From NCBI RefSeq assembly GCF_027912515.1, contig NZ_CP115464.1:2790001-2854000 (forward strand): a DNA stretch of 64,000 nucleotides. The letters are read 5' to 3'. Each line of letters opens with the position of its first letter. The stretch's first letter is position 1. The translations under genes and the position numbers were made by a program. This DNA comes from Brevundimonas sp. NIBR10 (lineage in GTDB: Bacteria; Pseudomonadota; Alphaproteobacteria; Caulobacterales; Caulobacteraceae). This document shows, in pieces, positions 46,798-57,116 of this stretch. Under the pieces are notes generated by a model. That model was not told where the DNA came from. It searched no databases and worked only from the letters and a program-made list of their open reading frames with translations.

Positions 46798-47464
46798 ACT
46801 TGAGGCCCATCTCGGCCAGCTTGCCGCGCATGTCATAGATGTCGAGGCCCAGTTCGCCAGCGGCGAGGCGCTGGCGCTTGGACTCTTCAAGCGCCTCCCG
46901 GGCCTGGGCCTTCTTCAGTACCTCGACCGCGTCGGTGCGGGGCACGACGCAGACGCCGTCGTCGTCCGCGATGACCACGTCGCCGGGGTTCACCACGGCA
47001 CCGGCGCAGACGATGGGCACATTGACCGAGCCCAGGGTGCCCTTGATCGTGCCCTGGGCGTGGACCGCCTTCGACCAGACCGGAAAGTTCATCTGGGTCA
47101 GATCGCGCACATCACGCACCCCGGCGTCGATGATCAGGCCACGGCAACCGCGCGCCTGGGCCGAGGTGGCCAGCAAGTCGCCGAAATAGCCGTCGGTGCA
47201 GGGGCTGGTCGGTGCCAGAACCAGGACGTCGCCTTCACGAAGCTGTTCGATGGCGACGTGGATCATCCAGTTGTCGCCCGGAGGGGCGGAGATGGTCACC
47301 GCCGATCCGGCGATCCGGGCTCCGACGTAGATGGGCCGCATGTGCGGGGCCAGCAGTCCGGTGCGCCCCTGGGCCTCGTGGACCGTGGCCACGCCACAGG
47401 CGGCGAGACCGTCGATGGTTGCGAGGTCAACGCGGTGGATGTTCTGGACGACGATGCCCGCCAT
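46790..47464 (-). CDS. ligK: 4-carboxy-4-hydroxy-2-oxoadipate aldolase / oxaloacetate decarboxylase
   Basis: 224 aa, RraA/HMG-aldolase fold. Motifs are [13 protein letters not shown], the [19 protein letters not shown] segment, [11 protein letters not shown] with the metal-site Asp, and the [15 protein letters not shown] strand. It splits the last pathway intermediate to pyruvate and oxaloacetate. It is first in the minus-strand operon and diverges from the LysR gene 101 bp away. Confidence 0.93.
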
Positions 47465-47542
47465 GACGGCTCCCTTGAGTTCAGCACCGAAGGTGATGCG
47501 AGCGCGCGGTGTTCAGCGCTAATGGGAAAGCTGGTGTGCATA

Positions 47543-47556
47543 TTAGCCTGTGCTAA
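47543..47556. promoter_or_regulatory. LysR-type dyad operator between ligK and the regulator gene
   Basis: TTAGC (47543-47547) and GCTAA (47552-47556) are perfect arms around CTGT, including a T-N11-A core. It lies 10 bp before the regulator's GTG. A further GCTAA half-site is at 47518-47522. This fits autoregulation and control of the divergent ligK operon. Confidence 0.65.
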
Positions 47557-47565
47557 GTCTCGTCC

Positions 47566-48732
47566 GTGGAACCATTCGCTCTCAATATCCGCCATCTGCG
47601 TGCCGTCGCTGCTGTCGTGGAGACCGGAAGCATCAGCGCGGCCGCTCGCGTCGTGAACCTGACCCAGCCCGCGATCACCCAGGGTATCGCCAAGCTGGAG
47701 CGGCAGATCGGCCTGCCCCTGTTCGAGAGACGGCCCGGCGGGATGACGCCGACGGCGGCGGCGACCCTGCTGGCACCGCGTGTCGCGGCGGCGATCAGGC
47801 TGATGGACAGCCGCCATGCGACGGCGGCCCAGATCAGCGCCTTCCTTGCCCTGGCGCGGCGCGGGAGCTATTCCGGTGCCGCCGCCGAGACCGGGCTCAG
47901 CGAGCCGTCCCTGCATCGGGCGGTCGGCGACCTCTCGCTGGCGATCGGCCATATCCTGGTCGAGCGGCGTGGCAAGGGGGTCGCGCTGACGGCGCGGGGC
48001 GCGGGGGTCGCGCGACGGTTCAGGCTGGGCGAGGCTGAACTGCGCTCGGCGATGTCGGAACTGGCCTTGCTCGAGGGGCGCGAGGTCGGCCGGATCACCG
48101 TCGGTGCCATGCCCCTGTCGCGCGCCCGCCTGCTGCCAGCGGCCGTGGGGGCTTTCCACGCCTTGCATGGCGAGGTCAGCGTCGGGATCATCGAGGGGTC
48201 TCATGCCGAACTCATCGGGCCGCTCAGGGATGGCGAGATCGACATGATGGTCGGCGCGCTTCGCTCCAGCATCACGGACGAGGGTCTCATTCAGACACCG
48301 TTGTTCGAGGATCGGCCCGTCATCCTGGCGCGGGCCGGCCATCCGCTCGCCGGGGCGGCGGAGCCGATGACACCTGAGAGGATGCTGGCCTATCCATGGA
48401 TCACACCGGCGCCCGGAACGCCACTGCGTTCCCAGTGGCAGGCGATGTTCGAGGCGGCGGGCGCGGTCGCGCCGCGCGTGCCGATCGAGTGCGGGTCGGT
48501 CATCATGATCCGCCAGATGCTGTTGCAGAGTGATTTCCTGACCCTGCTGTCACCGGATCAGGTGGCCGTCGAGCTGGATGCAGGCTGGTTGGTCAAGGTC
48601 GCCGACGCCCCCGGCGACGTCAGCCGCACGATCGGCGTCACTTCCCGTGCGGATTGGCGGCCCACCGCGCTTCAGCGCCGGTTTCTCGATGTGCTCGGCG
48701 AGCAGGCCCGGCTTATCGCTATGAACCCATAG
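47566..48732 (+). CDS. LysR-type regulator with two tandem N-terminal HTH domains (probable regulator of the lig genes)
   Basis: 388 aa, GTG start, about 80 residues longer than standard LysR proteins. Residues 7-66 are a first LysR HTH (SISAAARVVNLTQPAITQGI). A second HTH-like unit is at about residues 86-140 (LARRGSYSGAAAETGLSEPS). The effector domain starts near residue 165 (GRITVGAMPLSRARLLPAAV). It is divergent from the ligK-ligU-ligI operon and first in the ligJABC direction. The likely effector is protocatechuate or a downstream acid. Confidence 0.83.
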   Translation: MEPFALNIRHLRAVAAVVETGSISAAARVVNLTQPAITQGIAKLERQIGLPLFERRPGGMTPTAAATLLAPRVAAAIRLMDSRHATAAQISAFLALARRGSYSGAAAETGLSEPSLHRAVGDLSLAIGHILVERRGKGVALTARGAGVARRFRLGEAELRSAMSELALLEGREVGRITVGAMPLSRARLLPAAVGAFHALHGEVSVGIIEGSHAELIGPLRDGEIDMMVGALRSSITDEGLIQTPLFEDRPVILARAGHPLAGAAEPMTPERMLAYPWITPAPGTPLRSQWQAMFEAAGAVAPRVPIECGSVIMIRQMLLQSDFLTLLSPDQVAVELDAGWLVKVADAPGDVSRTIGVTSRADWRPTALQRRFLDVLGEQARLIAMNP

Positions 48733-48802
48733 TTCGTATTTCTTGATAGGGCGGCGGACAATCCGATTGGCCGGTTGAGGCGGACCTGCCTATCCCCGTC
48801 CC

Positions 48803-49690
48803 ATGGTTCTGAACCTTGATGGCATAGCCGTGATCGGCTTCGGCGAGGCGGGGCAGACGTTCGCCTCTGCGGGCGGCTGGGGGAATCGGGCGCGGGTTTA
48901 CGATCGCCTGACCGACGACGCGGCGACGCGCGATGCGAAATGGGCCGACTATCAGGCCGCGAGCGTCGTCGGCAGCGACGCTGCGGCCGACGCCGTCGCA
49001 GGGGCCGCCGTCATCCTGTCGCTGGTCACCGCCGATCAGGCTCTGGCCGTTGCGGTCGAGGCCGCCAGGTCGATGGCGCCCGGTGCCCTCTACTGCGATC
49101 TCAACAGCGTCGCCCCCGAGACCAAGCGCGCCGGCGCCCGGGCCATCGAGGCTGCGGGTGGCCATTATGTCGACGTCGCCGTGATGTCCCCGGTCCAACC
49201 CGCCGCCATGGTCGCGCCTCTGTTGCTGAGCGGTGCCAAGGCCGAAGACGCGGCCCAGGCCCTTGACCGTCTGGGGTTCACCAACATCCGCGTCGTGGGG
49301 CGTGAGGTCGGTCGAGCGTCCTCGATCAAGATGATCCGCTCGGTGATGATCAAGGGGCTCGAGGCCCTGAGCACCGAATGCGTCCTGGCCGCGAGCGAGG
49401 CGGGGGTGCTCGACGAGGTGATCGCCTCACTGGATGCCAGCTGGCCCGGTGCCGACTGGGGCCCGCGCGCCGACTACAACCTCGACCGGATGATGGTCCA
49501 CGGCCTGCGTCGCTCGGCCGAGATGGAGGAGGTGGTTCGCACGCTGGACGACCTCGGCGTCGGGTCGGACATGAGCCGGGGCACGGTGGTCCGTCAGGCC
49601 GCCGTCGGATCGCTCGGTCTCAAGACGCCTCCCGTTGGCCTGCTCTCCAAGATCGCCTCGGTGCTGAACAGAAGGGCGAAAGCCGCATGA
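48803..49690 (+). CDS. NAD(P)-binding dehydrogenase with DUF1932 domain
   Basis: 295 aa. Residues 8-130 form a 6-phosphogluconate/3-hydroxyisobutyrate dehydrogenase-type Rossmann domain (VIGFGEAGQTFA, LSLVTADQALAV, YCDLNSVAPETK). Residues 180-270 form the helical C-terminal domain labelled DUF1932 (SSIKMIRSVMIKGLEALSTE, GADWGPRADYNLDRMMVHGLRR). It overlaps ligJ by 4 bp, so it is an operon member. No established step of the pathway needs it. It may act on a side product or on an alternative substrate. Confidence 0.75.
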   Translation: MVLNLDGIAVIGFGEAGQTFASAGGWGNRARVYDRLTDDAATRDAKWADYQAASVVGSDAAADAVAGAAVILSLVTADQALAVAVEAARSMAPGALYCDLNSVAPETKRAGARAIEAAGGHYVDVAVMSPVQPAAMVAPLLLSGAKAEDAAQALDRLGFTNIRVVGREVGRASSIKMIRSVMIKGLEALSTECVLAASEAGVLDEVIASLDASWPGADWGPRADYNLDRMMVHGLRRSAEMEEVVRTLDDLGVGSDMSRGTVVRQAAVGSLGLKTPPVGLLSKIASVLNRRAKAA

Positions 49691-50708
49691 CCCTGATTAT
49701 CGACTGCCACGGCCACTATACGACGGCACCCGAGGCCCACACGGCCTGGCGCGAGGCGCAGGTGTCGGCGTATCGAGCCGGTGAGCCCGCGCCCGCCTAT
49801 CCCGATATCTCCGACGACGACATCCGCGAGACGATCGAGAAGAACCAGCTGAAGCTACTCCGGGAACGGGGTGCCGACCTGACGATCTTCTCGCCGCGCG
49901 CCTCGACCATGGCGCCCCACGTCGGGGACGAAGCGGTCAGCCTGGAATGGGCCCGGCGCTGCAACGATCTGATCGCGCGGGTCGTGGGCCTGTACCCCGA
50001 AACCTTCGTCGGCGTCTGCATGCTGCCCCAGTCGCCCAAAGCCGATCTGGCCGGTTCGATCGCCGAGCTGGAACGGTGCGTCAACGAACTGGGCTTCATC
50101 GGCTGCAACCTGAATCCCGACCCCGGCGGCGGCCATTTCCAGCATCCGCCCCTGACCGACCGCTACTGGTATCCGTTCTACGAGAAGATGGTCGAGCTGG
50201 ACGTTCCGGCCATGATCCACGTCTCCGGCAGCTGCAACCACGCCCTGCACGCCACCGGTGCCTATTACATCGCCGCCGACACCATCGCCTTCATGCAGCT
50301 GATCGAGGGCGATCTGTTCAAGGACTTCCCGACCCTGCGGCTGATCATCCCGCATGGGGGAGGGGCCGTGCCCTATCACTGGGGCCGGTATCGCGGCCTG
50401 GCCGACATGCTCAAGAAGCCGGCTTTGGCGTCGCACCTGATGAACAACGTCTTCTTCGACACCTGTGTCTATCACCAGCCGGGTGTCGATCTGCTGGTCA
50501 AGGTGATCGAGACCAAGAACATCCTGTTCGGCTCGGAAATGGTCGGGGCGGTGCGCGGCATCGACCCCGAGACCGGCCAGTATTTCGACGACACCAAACG
50601 CTATGTCGATGCGCTCGACGTGTCGGACGACCAGCGCCACGCGATCTTCGAGGGCAATGCGCGTCGCGTGTTTCCCCGCCTCGACGCGATCCTGAAAGGG
50701 CAGGGGCG

Positions 50709-50712
<4 letters not shown>
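49687..50712 (+). CDS. ligJ: 4-oxalomesaconate hydratase
   Basis: 341 aa amidohydrolase-superfamily enzyme. DCHGHYTTAP holds the N-terminal metal His pair, then PRASTMAPHVGD, GCNLNPDPGGGHF, HVSGSCNH and PHGGGAVPYHWGRYRG follow. C-terminal FGSEMVGAVRGIDPETGQYFDD is typical of LigJ. It hydrates 4-oxalomesaconate to 4-carboxy-4-hydroxy-2-oxoadipate, the LigK substrate. It overlaps ligA by 4 bp. Confidence 0.93.
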
Positions 50713-51964
<1,252 letters not shown>

Positions 51965-51981
51965 TTTCAGGAGATTCCCCC

Positions 51982-52923
51982 ATGAAGATCGCACTCGCCG
52001 GCGCCGGCGCATTCGGTGAAAAACACCTCGACGGACTGCAGTTGATCGACGGTGTCGAGGTCGTCAGCCTGATCGGCCGGACTCTGGAGCCGACCCAGGC
52101 TGTCGCGGACAAATACGGCATCAAACACGTCACGACCGACCTGGCTGAAAGCCTGGCCATGCCCGAAGTCGATGCGGTCATCCTGTGTACCCCGACCCAG
52201 ATGCACGCCGCCCAGGCCATTGCCTGCATGGATGCCGGAAAGCACGTCCAGGTCGAGATTCCCCTGGCCGACAGCCTGGCCGACGCCGAGGCCGTCAACG
52301 ACAAGCAGCACGAGACCGGTCTGATCTGCATGGTCGGCCACACCCGGCGCTTCAATCCGAGCCACCAACTGATCCACAAGAAGGTGGTCGCCGGGGAACT
52401 GGCCATCTCTCAGATGGACGTCCAGACCTATTTCTTCCGCCGCAAGAATATGAACGCCAAGGGCCAGCCGCGCAGCTGGACCGACCACCTGCTGTGGCAC
52501 CACGCGGCCCATACGGTCGATTTGTTCGCCTATCAGTGCGGCCCCATCGTCAAGGCCAATGCCATCGAGGGGCCACTGCATCCCGAGCTTGGGATTGCCA
52601 TGGACATGTCGATCCAGCTCAAGAGCGAATCTGGCGCGATCTGCACCCTGTCGCTGTCGTTCAACAACGACGGGCCGCTGGGGACCTTCTTCCGCTATAT
52701 CGGCGACAACGGCACGTGGATTGCCCGCTATGACGACCTGTTCACCGGCAAGGAGGAACAGGTCGATGTGTCGAACGTCGACGTGTCGATGAACGGCATC
52801 GAGCTTCAGGACCGCGAGTTCATCGCCGCGATCCGCGAAGGCCGTGAGCCCAACAGTTCGGTCGCCCAGGTGCTGCCCTGCTACCGCATCCTCGACCAGC
52901 TCGAAAAGCAGTTGCAGGCATGA
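51982..52923 (+). CDS. ligC: 4-carboxy-2-hydroxymuconate-6-semialdehyde dehydrogenase
   Basis: 313 aa, Gfo/Idh/MocA fold: MKIALAGAGAFGEKH (NADP-binding), VILCTPTQMHAAQA, then KHVQVEIPLADSLADAE and GHTRRFNPSHQ. C-terminal WHHAAHTVDLFAYQCGP holds the catalytic-region His. It oxidises the ring-fission product (as hemiacetal) to PDC. The start has AGGAG upstream. It overlaps pobA by 4 bp. Confidence 0.93.
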   Translation: MKIALAGAGAFGEKHLDGLQLIDGVEVVSLIGRTLEPTQAVADKYGIKHVTTDLAESLAMPEVDAVILCTPTQMHAAQAIACMDAGKHVQVEIPLADSLADAEAVNDKQHETGLICMVGHTRRFNPSHQLIHKKVVAGELAISQMDVQTYFFRRKNMNAKGQPRSWTDHLLWHHAAHTVDLFAYQCGPIVKANAIEGPLHPELGIAMDMSIQLKSESGAICTLSLSFNNDGPLGTFFRYIGDNGTWIARYDDLFTGKEEQVDVSNVDVSMNGIELQDREFIAAIREGREPNSSVAQVLPCYRILDQLEKQLQA

Positions 52924-54101
52924 CGACCGTCCAGAAAACCCAGGTCGCGATCGTCGGCGGGGGCCCGGCCGGGCTTCTGCTCGGCCATCTGCTTCGGCTG
53001 GAGGGGATCGAGGTCGTCATCGTCGAGCGCGCCAGCGCCGACTATGTGCTGGGCCGGATTCGGGCCGGGGTGCTGGAGGCGACCCTGACCGACCTGCTGC
53101 ACAAGCTGGGCATCAACGAAAGACTGAAGGCCGAAGGCCTGCCGCACGACGGATTCTATCTGGCGGACGGGGAGAAGCTGATCCACATCAACGTCGGCGA
53201 ACTGACCGGCAAGACCGTCACCGTCTATGGCCAGACCGAGGTCACGCGCGACCTGATGGACGTCGCCGAGGCGCGGGGACTGCAGATCGTCTATGAGGCG
53301 GGCGACGTGACCCTCAACGATATCGAGAGCGACACGCCCTGGCTGACCTATTCCAGGGACGGGGTGGAGCACCGGCTAGACGCGCGTTTCATCTGCGGCT
53401 GCGACGGCTTCCACGGACCGTCGCGCAAGGCCATCCCGGACAGCGTCGGGCGGGTCTATGAGAAGGTCTATCCGTTCGGCTGGCTCGGCATTCTGGCCGA
53501 TGTGCCGCCGTGTCACCACGAACTGATCTACGCAAACCATCCGAACGGCTTCGCCCTGGCGTCCATGCGATCAGAGACGCGCAGCCGGTACTACATCCAG
53601 GTGCCGGTGGATGAAGACATCGCGCTCTGGCCCGATGACCGGCTGTGGGACGAGCTGGCCGTGCGCTTGGGTCCGGAAGCGGCGGCCCGGATGACACGGG
53701 GGCCGGCGATCGAGAAGTCGATCGCGCCGCTGAGATCCTTCGTGTTCGAGCCCATGCGGCACGGGTCGCTGTTCCTGGCCGGGGATTCCGCTCACATCGT
53801 CCCGCCGACCGGGGCGAAGGGGTTGAACCTGGCCGCCTCCGACGTCGCCTATCTGTCCGACGCCCTGATCCGGTTCTTCAAGTCCGGTGATGAGGACGGC
53901 GTCGCGGGCTATTCGGAAAAGGCCCTTGCCCGGGTCTGGAAGTCCGAGCGGTTCAGTTGGCAGCTGACGACCCTGATGCACCGGTTCCCCGGGACGGACG
54001 CTTTTGACCGGCGGATGCAGCAGGCGGAGTTGGACTATATCGCCGGTTCCCGCTCGGCCAGGACAGCGATTGCCGAGAACTACGTCGGTCTTCCTCTGTG
54101 A
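52920..54101 (+). CDS. pobA: 4-hydroxybenzoate 3-monooxygenase
   Basis: 393 aa, single-component flavoprotein monooxygenase. Motifs are VAIVGGGPAGLLLGHLL (FAD), the RIRAGVLE segment, CGCDGFHGPSR, and LAGDSAHIVPPTGAKGLNLA (second FAD motif). It makes protocatechuate from 4-hydroxybenzoate with NAD(P)H, thus feeding ligAB. It is the last lig-operon gene that is intact beyond doubt. Confidence 0.96.
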   Translation: MTTVQKTQVAIVGGGPAGLLLGHLLRLEGIEVVIVERASADYVLGRIRAGVLEATLTDLLHKLGINERLKAEGLPHDGFYLADGEKLIHINVGELTGKTVTVYGQTEVTRDLMDVAEARGLQIVYEAGDVTLNDIESDTPWLTYSRDGVEHRLDARFICGCDGFHGPSRKAIPDSVGRVYEKVYPFGWLGILADVPPCHHELIYANHPNGFALASMRSETRSRYYIQVPVDEDIALWPDDRLWDELAVRLGPEAAARMTRGPAIEKSIAPLRSFVFEPMRHGSLFLAGDSAHIVPPTGAKGLNLAASDVAYLSDALIRFFKSGDEDGVAGYSEKALARVWKSERFSWQLTTLMHRFPGTDAFDRRMQQAELDYIAGSRSARTAIAENYVGLPL

Positions 54102-54139
54102 GACTTGAGGCTGCGGCGGTGAGACTTGAGGCTGCGGCG
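54098..54139 (+). repeat. Two-copy 21-bp tandem repeat over the pobA stop codon
   Basis: Copy 1 at 54098-54118 and copy 2 at 54119-54139 are identical. The first copy contains the pobA stop. The 261-bp gap to 54362 also holds a lower-GC stretch (54160-54260) with no supported gene. A minus-strand 69-codon frame there has no family match I recognise. Confidence 0.7.
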
Positions 54140-54362
54140 GTCGGGCGTCCGCATTCGCAAGACGGATTGTGATTGATCCAAACAATCACATTTACAGATC
54201 CATTTCGTAGACTAGCCTTTTGTCCCAGGCCCGCAAAAGAAGGGTCGCGGGTGGGGAAATGGTTGTGAAGTCGCTGTGTATTCGCATTGAAAGTGCCGGC
54301 CTCTTCAGACCGATGGCTGCAACTGCACTGCGCCGTGGCAGTCTTTCGGCGGACGCCCGCTG

Positions 54363-54848
54363 ATGTCTGCCCTGCCAGTCCGCCGCATTGTGACGACGCA
54401 CGATCCGGAGGGCCGGTCGGTCATCCGCAGCGACGAGCAGCTGACGCCTGCTCCGATCCCGAGTGGTGACGCCGACTTCCAGCTCATCTGGACCACACCG
54501 GCGGTGCCGGCCGACCTCAATGACGGCAGCGACGGGCCCATCCCGGCGGGCCTCACGCTGAACGGCGGGTCGGTGATCCGGGTCGTCGACATGCTGCCGG
54601 GCAAGTCATCCCCACTCCATCGCAGCTATTCGATCGACTACGGGATCATCGTGTCGGGCAAGCTGGAGCTGGAACTCGACGGCGGAGACGTGGTCGCGCT
54701 GTCCGCAGGCGACATCGTCGTACAGCGTGGCACCAACCACCTCTGGCGCAATCCCTCGGTCGATACGGTCTGCCGGATCGTGTTCGTGTTGATCGAGGCC
54801 ATTCCGGTGGAAGTCGGCGGCCGGGTCCTGCCTGAGATTCATCCGTGA
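54363..54848 (+). CDS. Cupin-domain protein
   Basis: 161 aa. One cupin_2 core: GGSVIRVVDMLPGKSSPLHR, YGIIVSGKLELELDGG, LSAGDIVVQRGTNHLWRN. One possible metal His is in PLHRS and one in GTNHLW. The ligand set is thinner than in classical dioxygenases, so sensor or isomerase roles are possible. It overlaps the next epimerase gene by 4 bp, so they form one unit. Confidence 0.78.
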   Translation: MSALPVRRIVTTHDPEGRSVIRSDEQLTPAPIPSGDADFQLIWTTPAVPADLNDGSDGPIPAGLTLNGGSVIRVVDMLPGKSSPLHRSYSIDYGIIVSGKLELELDGGDVVALSAGDIVVQRGTNHLWRNPSVDTVCRIVFVLIEAIPVEVGGRVLPEIHP

Positions 54849-55829
54849 TCCGCCAGCCACAGCGGGTCGTTGTGACGGGTGCCGGCGGCTATGTGGGGGC
54901 GTCCCTCGTGCGGGCGATGCTGAACAACCCGGCCTACGCCCAGGCCGAGTTCTCGCTCAACGATCGGGATCTCACGGGTACCCCGGACGATCCGAGGGTC
55001 CGCCTTGTCGAAGGCGACCTGTGCGACCCCGATATTCAGCAGGCGTTGATCGATGGGGGCGCGGACCTCGTCTTTCATCTGGCCGGCATCCTGGGCGGTG
55101 CGGCCGAAGCGAACTCTGCGCTGGCGCGCCGCGTCAATATCGATGCGACGCTGTCCCTGTTCGAGGCGCTGCGTGATCTGTCGACCAACCCTCGCGTCGT
55201 CTTCGCGAGTTCGATCGCCGTTTACGGACCACGCCGGCATGACCGCATCGATGACGATACGCCGACCGATCCCGTGATGATCTACGGGGGCCCAGAAGCT
55301 GATCTGCGAAGTCGCGCTTCAGCAGTTCACAGCGCGGGGCTGGATCGACGGCGTCGCCTTGCGTCTGCCCGGGATTGTGGCGCGTCCGGGCGCGGACGCC
55401 CGGCTGAAGTCAGCCTTTCTCAACCAGGTGTTCTTCGCGGTGGCAGCCGGCGAGGATTTCAGCATGCCTGTCTCGGCCGACGGGACCTCATGGTTGATTT
55501 CGATCCAGGCCTGTGTCGATGCCCTGATCCACGCGGCGAAATTGCCGAGGCAACGTCTCGGCGAGCGCAGAGCGTTCAATCTGCCGGCCCAGAGGGTGAT
55601 GATCGGGGCGCTGGTGGCGGCCATCAAGGCGCGACTTCCCGACAGTCCGTCGCAGATTCGATACGAGCCCGATCCCGCCGTCGAGGGCCAGTTCGCCAGC
55701 CAGCCGCCTCTGGACACACGAGTCGCGGACGAACTCGGCTTTCGTCACGACGGCGACCTGGCGACCTTGGTTCAACGCGCCCTGCCGCGAGATGTCGGCA
55801 ACCCGATTGCGCCCGACAAGCGAGCCTGA
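54845..55829 (+). pseudogene. NAD-dependent epimerase/dehydratase (DenD-like) with one frameshift
   Basis: The first part reads RVVVTGAGGYVGASLVRA, DLVFHLAGILGGAAEAN, VVFASSIAVYGPRRHD and reaches PVMIYGG near 55290. The homologous rest continues in the next frame (QKLICEVALQQFTARGWIDG, RLPGIVARPG and on to the stop 55829). The five-G run at about 55287-55291 has one G more than an intact frame needs. With one G removed the protein is about 327 aa and complete. It resembles D-erythronate dehydrogenase-type SDRs. Either a real pseudogene or a sequencing error in a homopolymer. Confidence 0.8.
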
Positions 55830-55879
55830 ACAGCCGAACAGTTCGATTATGGCCATCAATCGGAGTTGTGCTTGAAGCC

Positions 55880-55897
55880 GGGGGGGGGGGGGGGGGG
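55880..55897. repeat. 18-G homopolymer
   Basis: An uninterrupted run of 18 G lies 50 bp past the epimerase frame and about 115 bp from the TetR stop. No other run in the window is close to this length. It could be slippage-prone contingency DNA or an assembly artefact. The flanking bases 55830-55879 and 55898-56011 contain no credible gene. Confidence 0.9.
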
Positions 55898-56011
55898 CGA
55901 CTGGCGTGTCTGGCCGGGTGCCAGATACCGTAAGGTGCCGTCCGACCGGCGCGGCCTGGCTGCAACGCTACTGCGGCTTTCAAACCGCGCCGACGCGCTG
56001 TCGATAGCCGG

Positions 56012-56692
56012 TCAGGCCGTATGCTCACCGAGCAGTTCAGTGACGACCGACTGAGAAACTGATTTCGCCTTGGGGCTTCTGACGCCGAGGGCCCGCAGAA
56101 GCATGAACGCCATCTCCTGAGTGATCGCCTGGGGCGACTTGGACACCTGCGTGTTCGAAAGGTAGTCGATGGTGTAGGCGATCATGCCGAAGGCGACGAG
56201 GACGCCACCTTCGATCGTGATGGAATGATACTGGCCCGCTGCGAGGCCGATCTCGATATCGTGCCTGACGCCGGCATTGATCGGGGCGGCGACATCGGCG
56301 CGCTTGGTCAGGTTGACCATGGCCCGGTATCGATCGGGGTGTTCACGGGAATACCGGACAAGCCCGACCATGGCCCGCGCCATGCGCGTCGCTGGATCGG
56401 TGACGCCCGTGTTGATCATGGACACTTCGCGTTCGCAATCGCTCTGGACCAGTTCGACGATCGCGTCGGCCAGGCTCTGCTTGTCCTCGAAATGATTGTA
56501 AAAGCTCCCTTTTGCGACGTCGGCGGACTCCACGATGTCGTCGATCGTCACGCCGTCGAAGTTTCTGGCCCCGAAGAGACGTTGGCCGGCTCCCATGATT
56601 GCGGCGCGTGTTCTGACCACCCGGCGATCGACCCGCGGTGCAGCAAGGATTTCGATCGGTGTGTCGGACTTTTTCGTGCCAGTCTTTGCCAT
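56012..56692 (-). CDS. TetR-family transcriptional regulator
   Basis: 226 aa. The HTH lies at about residues 28-75: RTRAAIMGAGQRLFGARNFDG, IDDIVESADVAKGSFYNHFEDK. The C-terminal ligand domain is helical and of no named subclass. It is transcribed towards the G run and divergent from the monooxygenase remnant and decarboxylase gene. It might have controlled these genes and the cupin-epimerase unit. Confidence 0.87.
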   Translation of the reverse strand: MAKTGTKKSDTPIEILAAPRVDRRVVRTRAAIMGAGQRLFGARNFDGVTIDDIVESADVAKGSFYNHFEDKQSLADAIVELVQSDCEREVSMINTGVTDPATRMARAMVGLVRYSREHPDRYRAMVNLTKRADVAAPINAGVRHDIEIGLAAGQYHSITIEGGVLVAFGMIAYTIDYLSNTQVSKSPQAITQEMAFMLLRALGVRSPKAKSVSQSVVTELLGEHTA

Positions 56693-56727
56693 TTGACCAC
56701 CTAGTCATAATTGTACCCTCTTTTCAA

Positions 56728-57027
56728 TATCGTGACGGCAGGGCGCTCCTGCCCGGAATCGGACCGCCCCTCATCGGGCGCGATCTGCCGAAGGTGTCGG
56801 GCGTTGCGGTTCTTGACCTCGATCAGCCCGAAGCCGCGCCTTTCGCCCAACAGATCGCTCTCTGGCTGGCGGACGCGAGTGCCGAGGCGGTGCTGATCCG
56901 TCCGGATCGTCATGTTTTTGGCACCGGACACGCCGTCGATCTGATGGCCGCCTGGACCGCCGCACTGACCGGAGCGCCCGCAGCCGTCAGTGGAGCGCCC
57001 AGGCCGGATCTCGTCCCTACACCCTGA
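56728..57027 (+). pseudogene. C-terminal remnant, probably of a flavin monooxygenase
   Basis: About 99 codons without a usable start: YRDGRALLPGIGPPLIGRDL, VLDLDQPEAAPFAQQ, and then a C-terminal EAVLIRPDRHVFGTG segment. This is the pattern of the thioredoxin-like tail of phenol/MhpA-type FAD hydroxylases, where the last LIRPDxH motif is typical. The FAD-binding 400 residues are absent, because the region directly upstream is the TetR promoter. It is a relic of a deletion. The family call is tentative. Confidence 0.45.
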
Positions 57028-57116
57028 TTTCCAACCCATAGACCGGCGGGCGTTCGCGAAAAACGCGATGCGACTTTATCGCCGGCCAAACTGCTTCCAC
57101 GAAAGGCAACATCACC

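Noticed and set aside
49378..49686. Upstream extension of ligJ into the DUF1932 gene
   Set aside because: The extension is the +1 frame of that gene. The ATG at 49687 gives the exact family N-terminus.
54192..54401. 69-codon minus-strand ORF after pobA
   Set aside because: It overlaps the cupin start, has no recognisable domain and no ribosome binding site.
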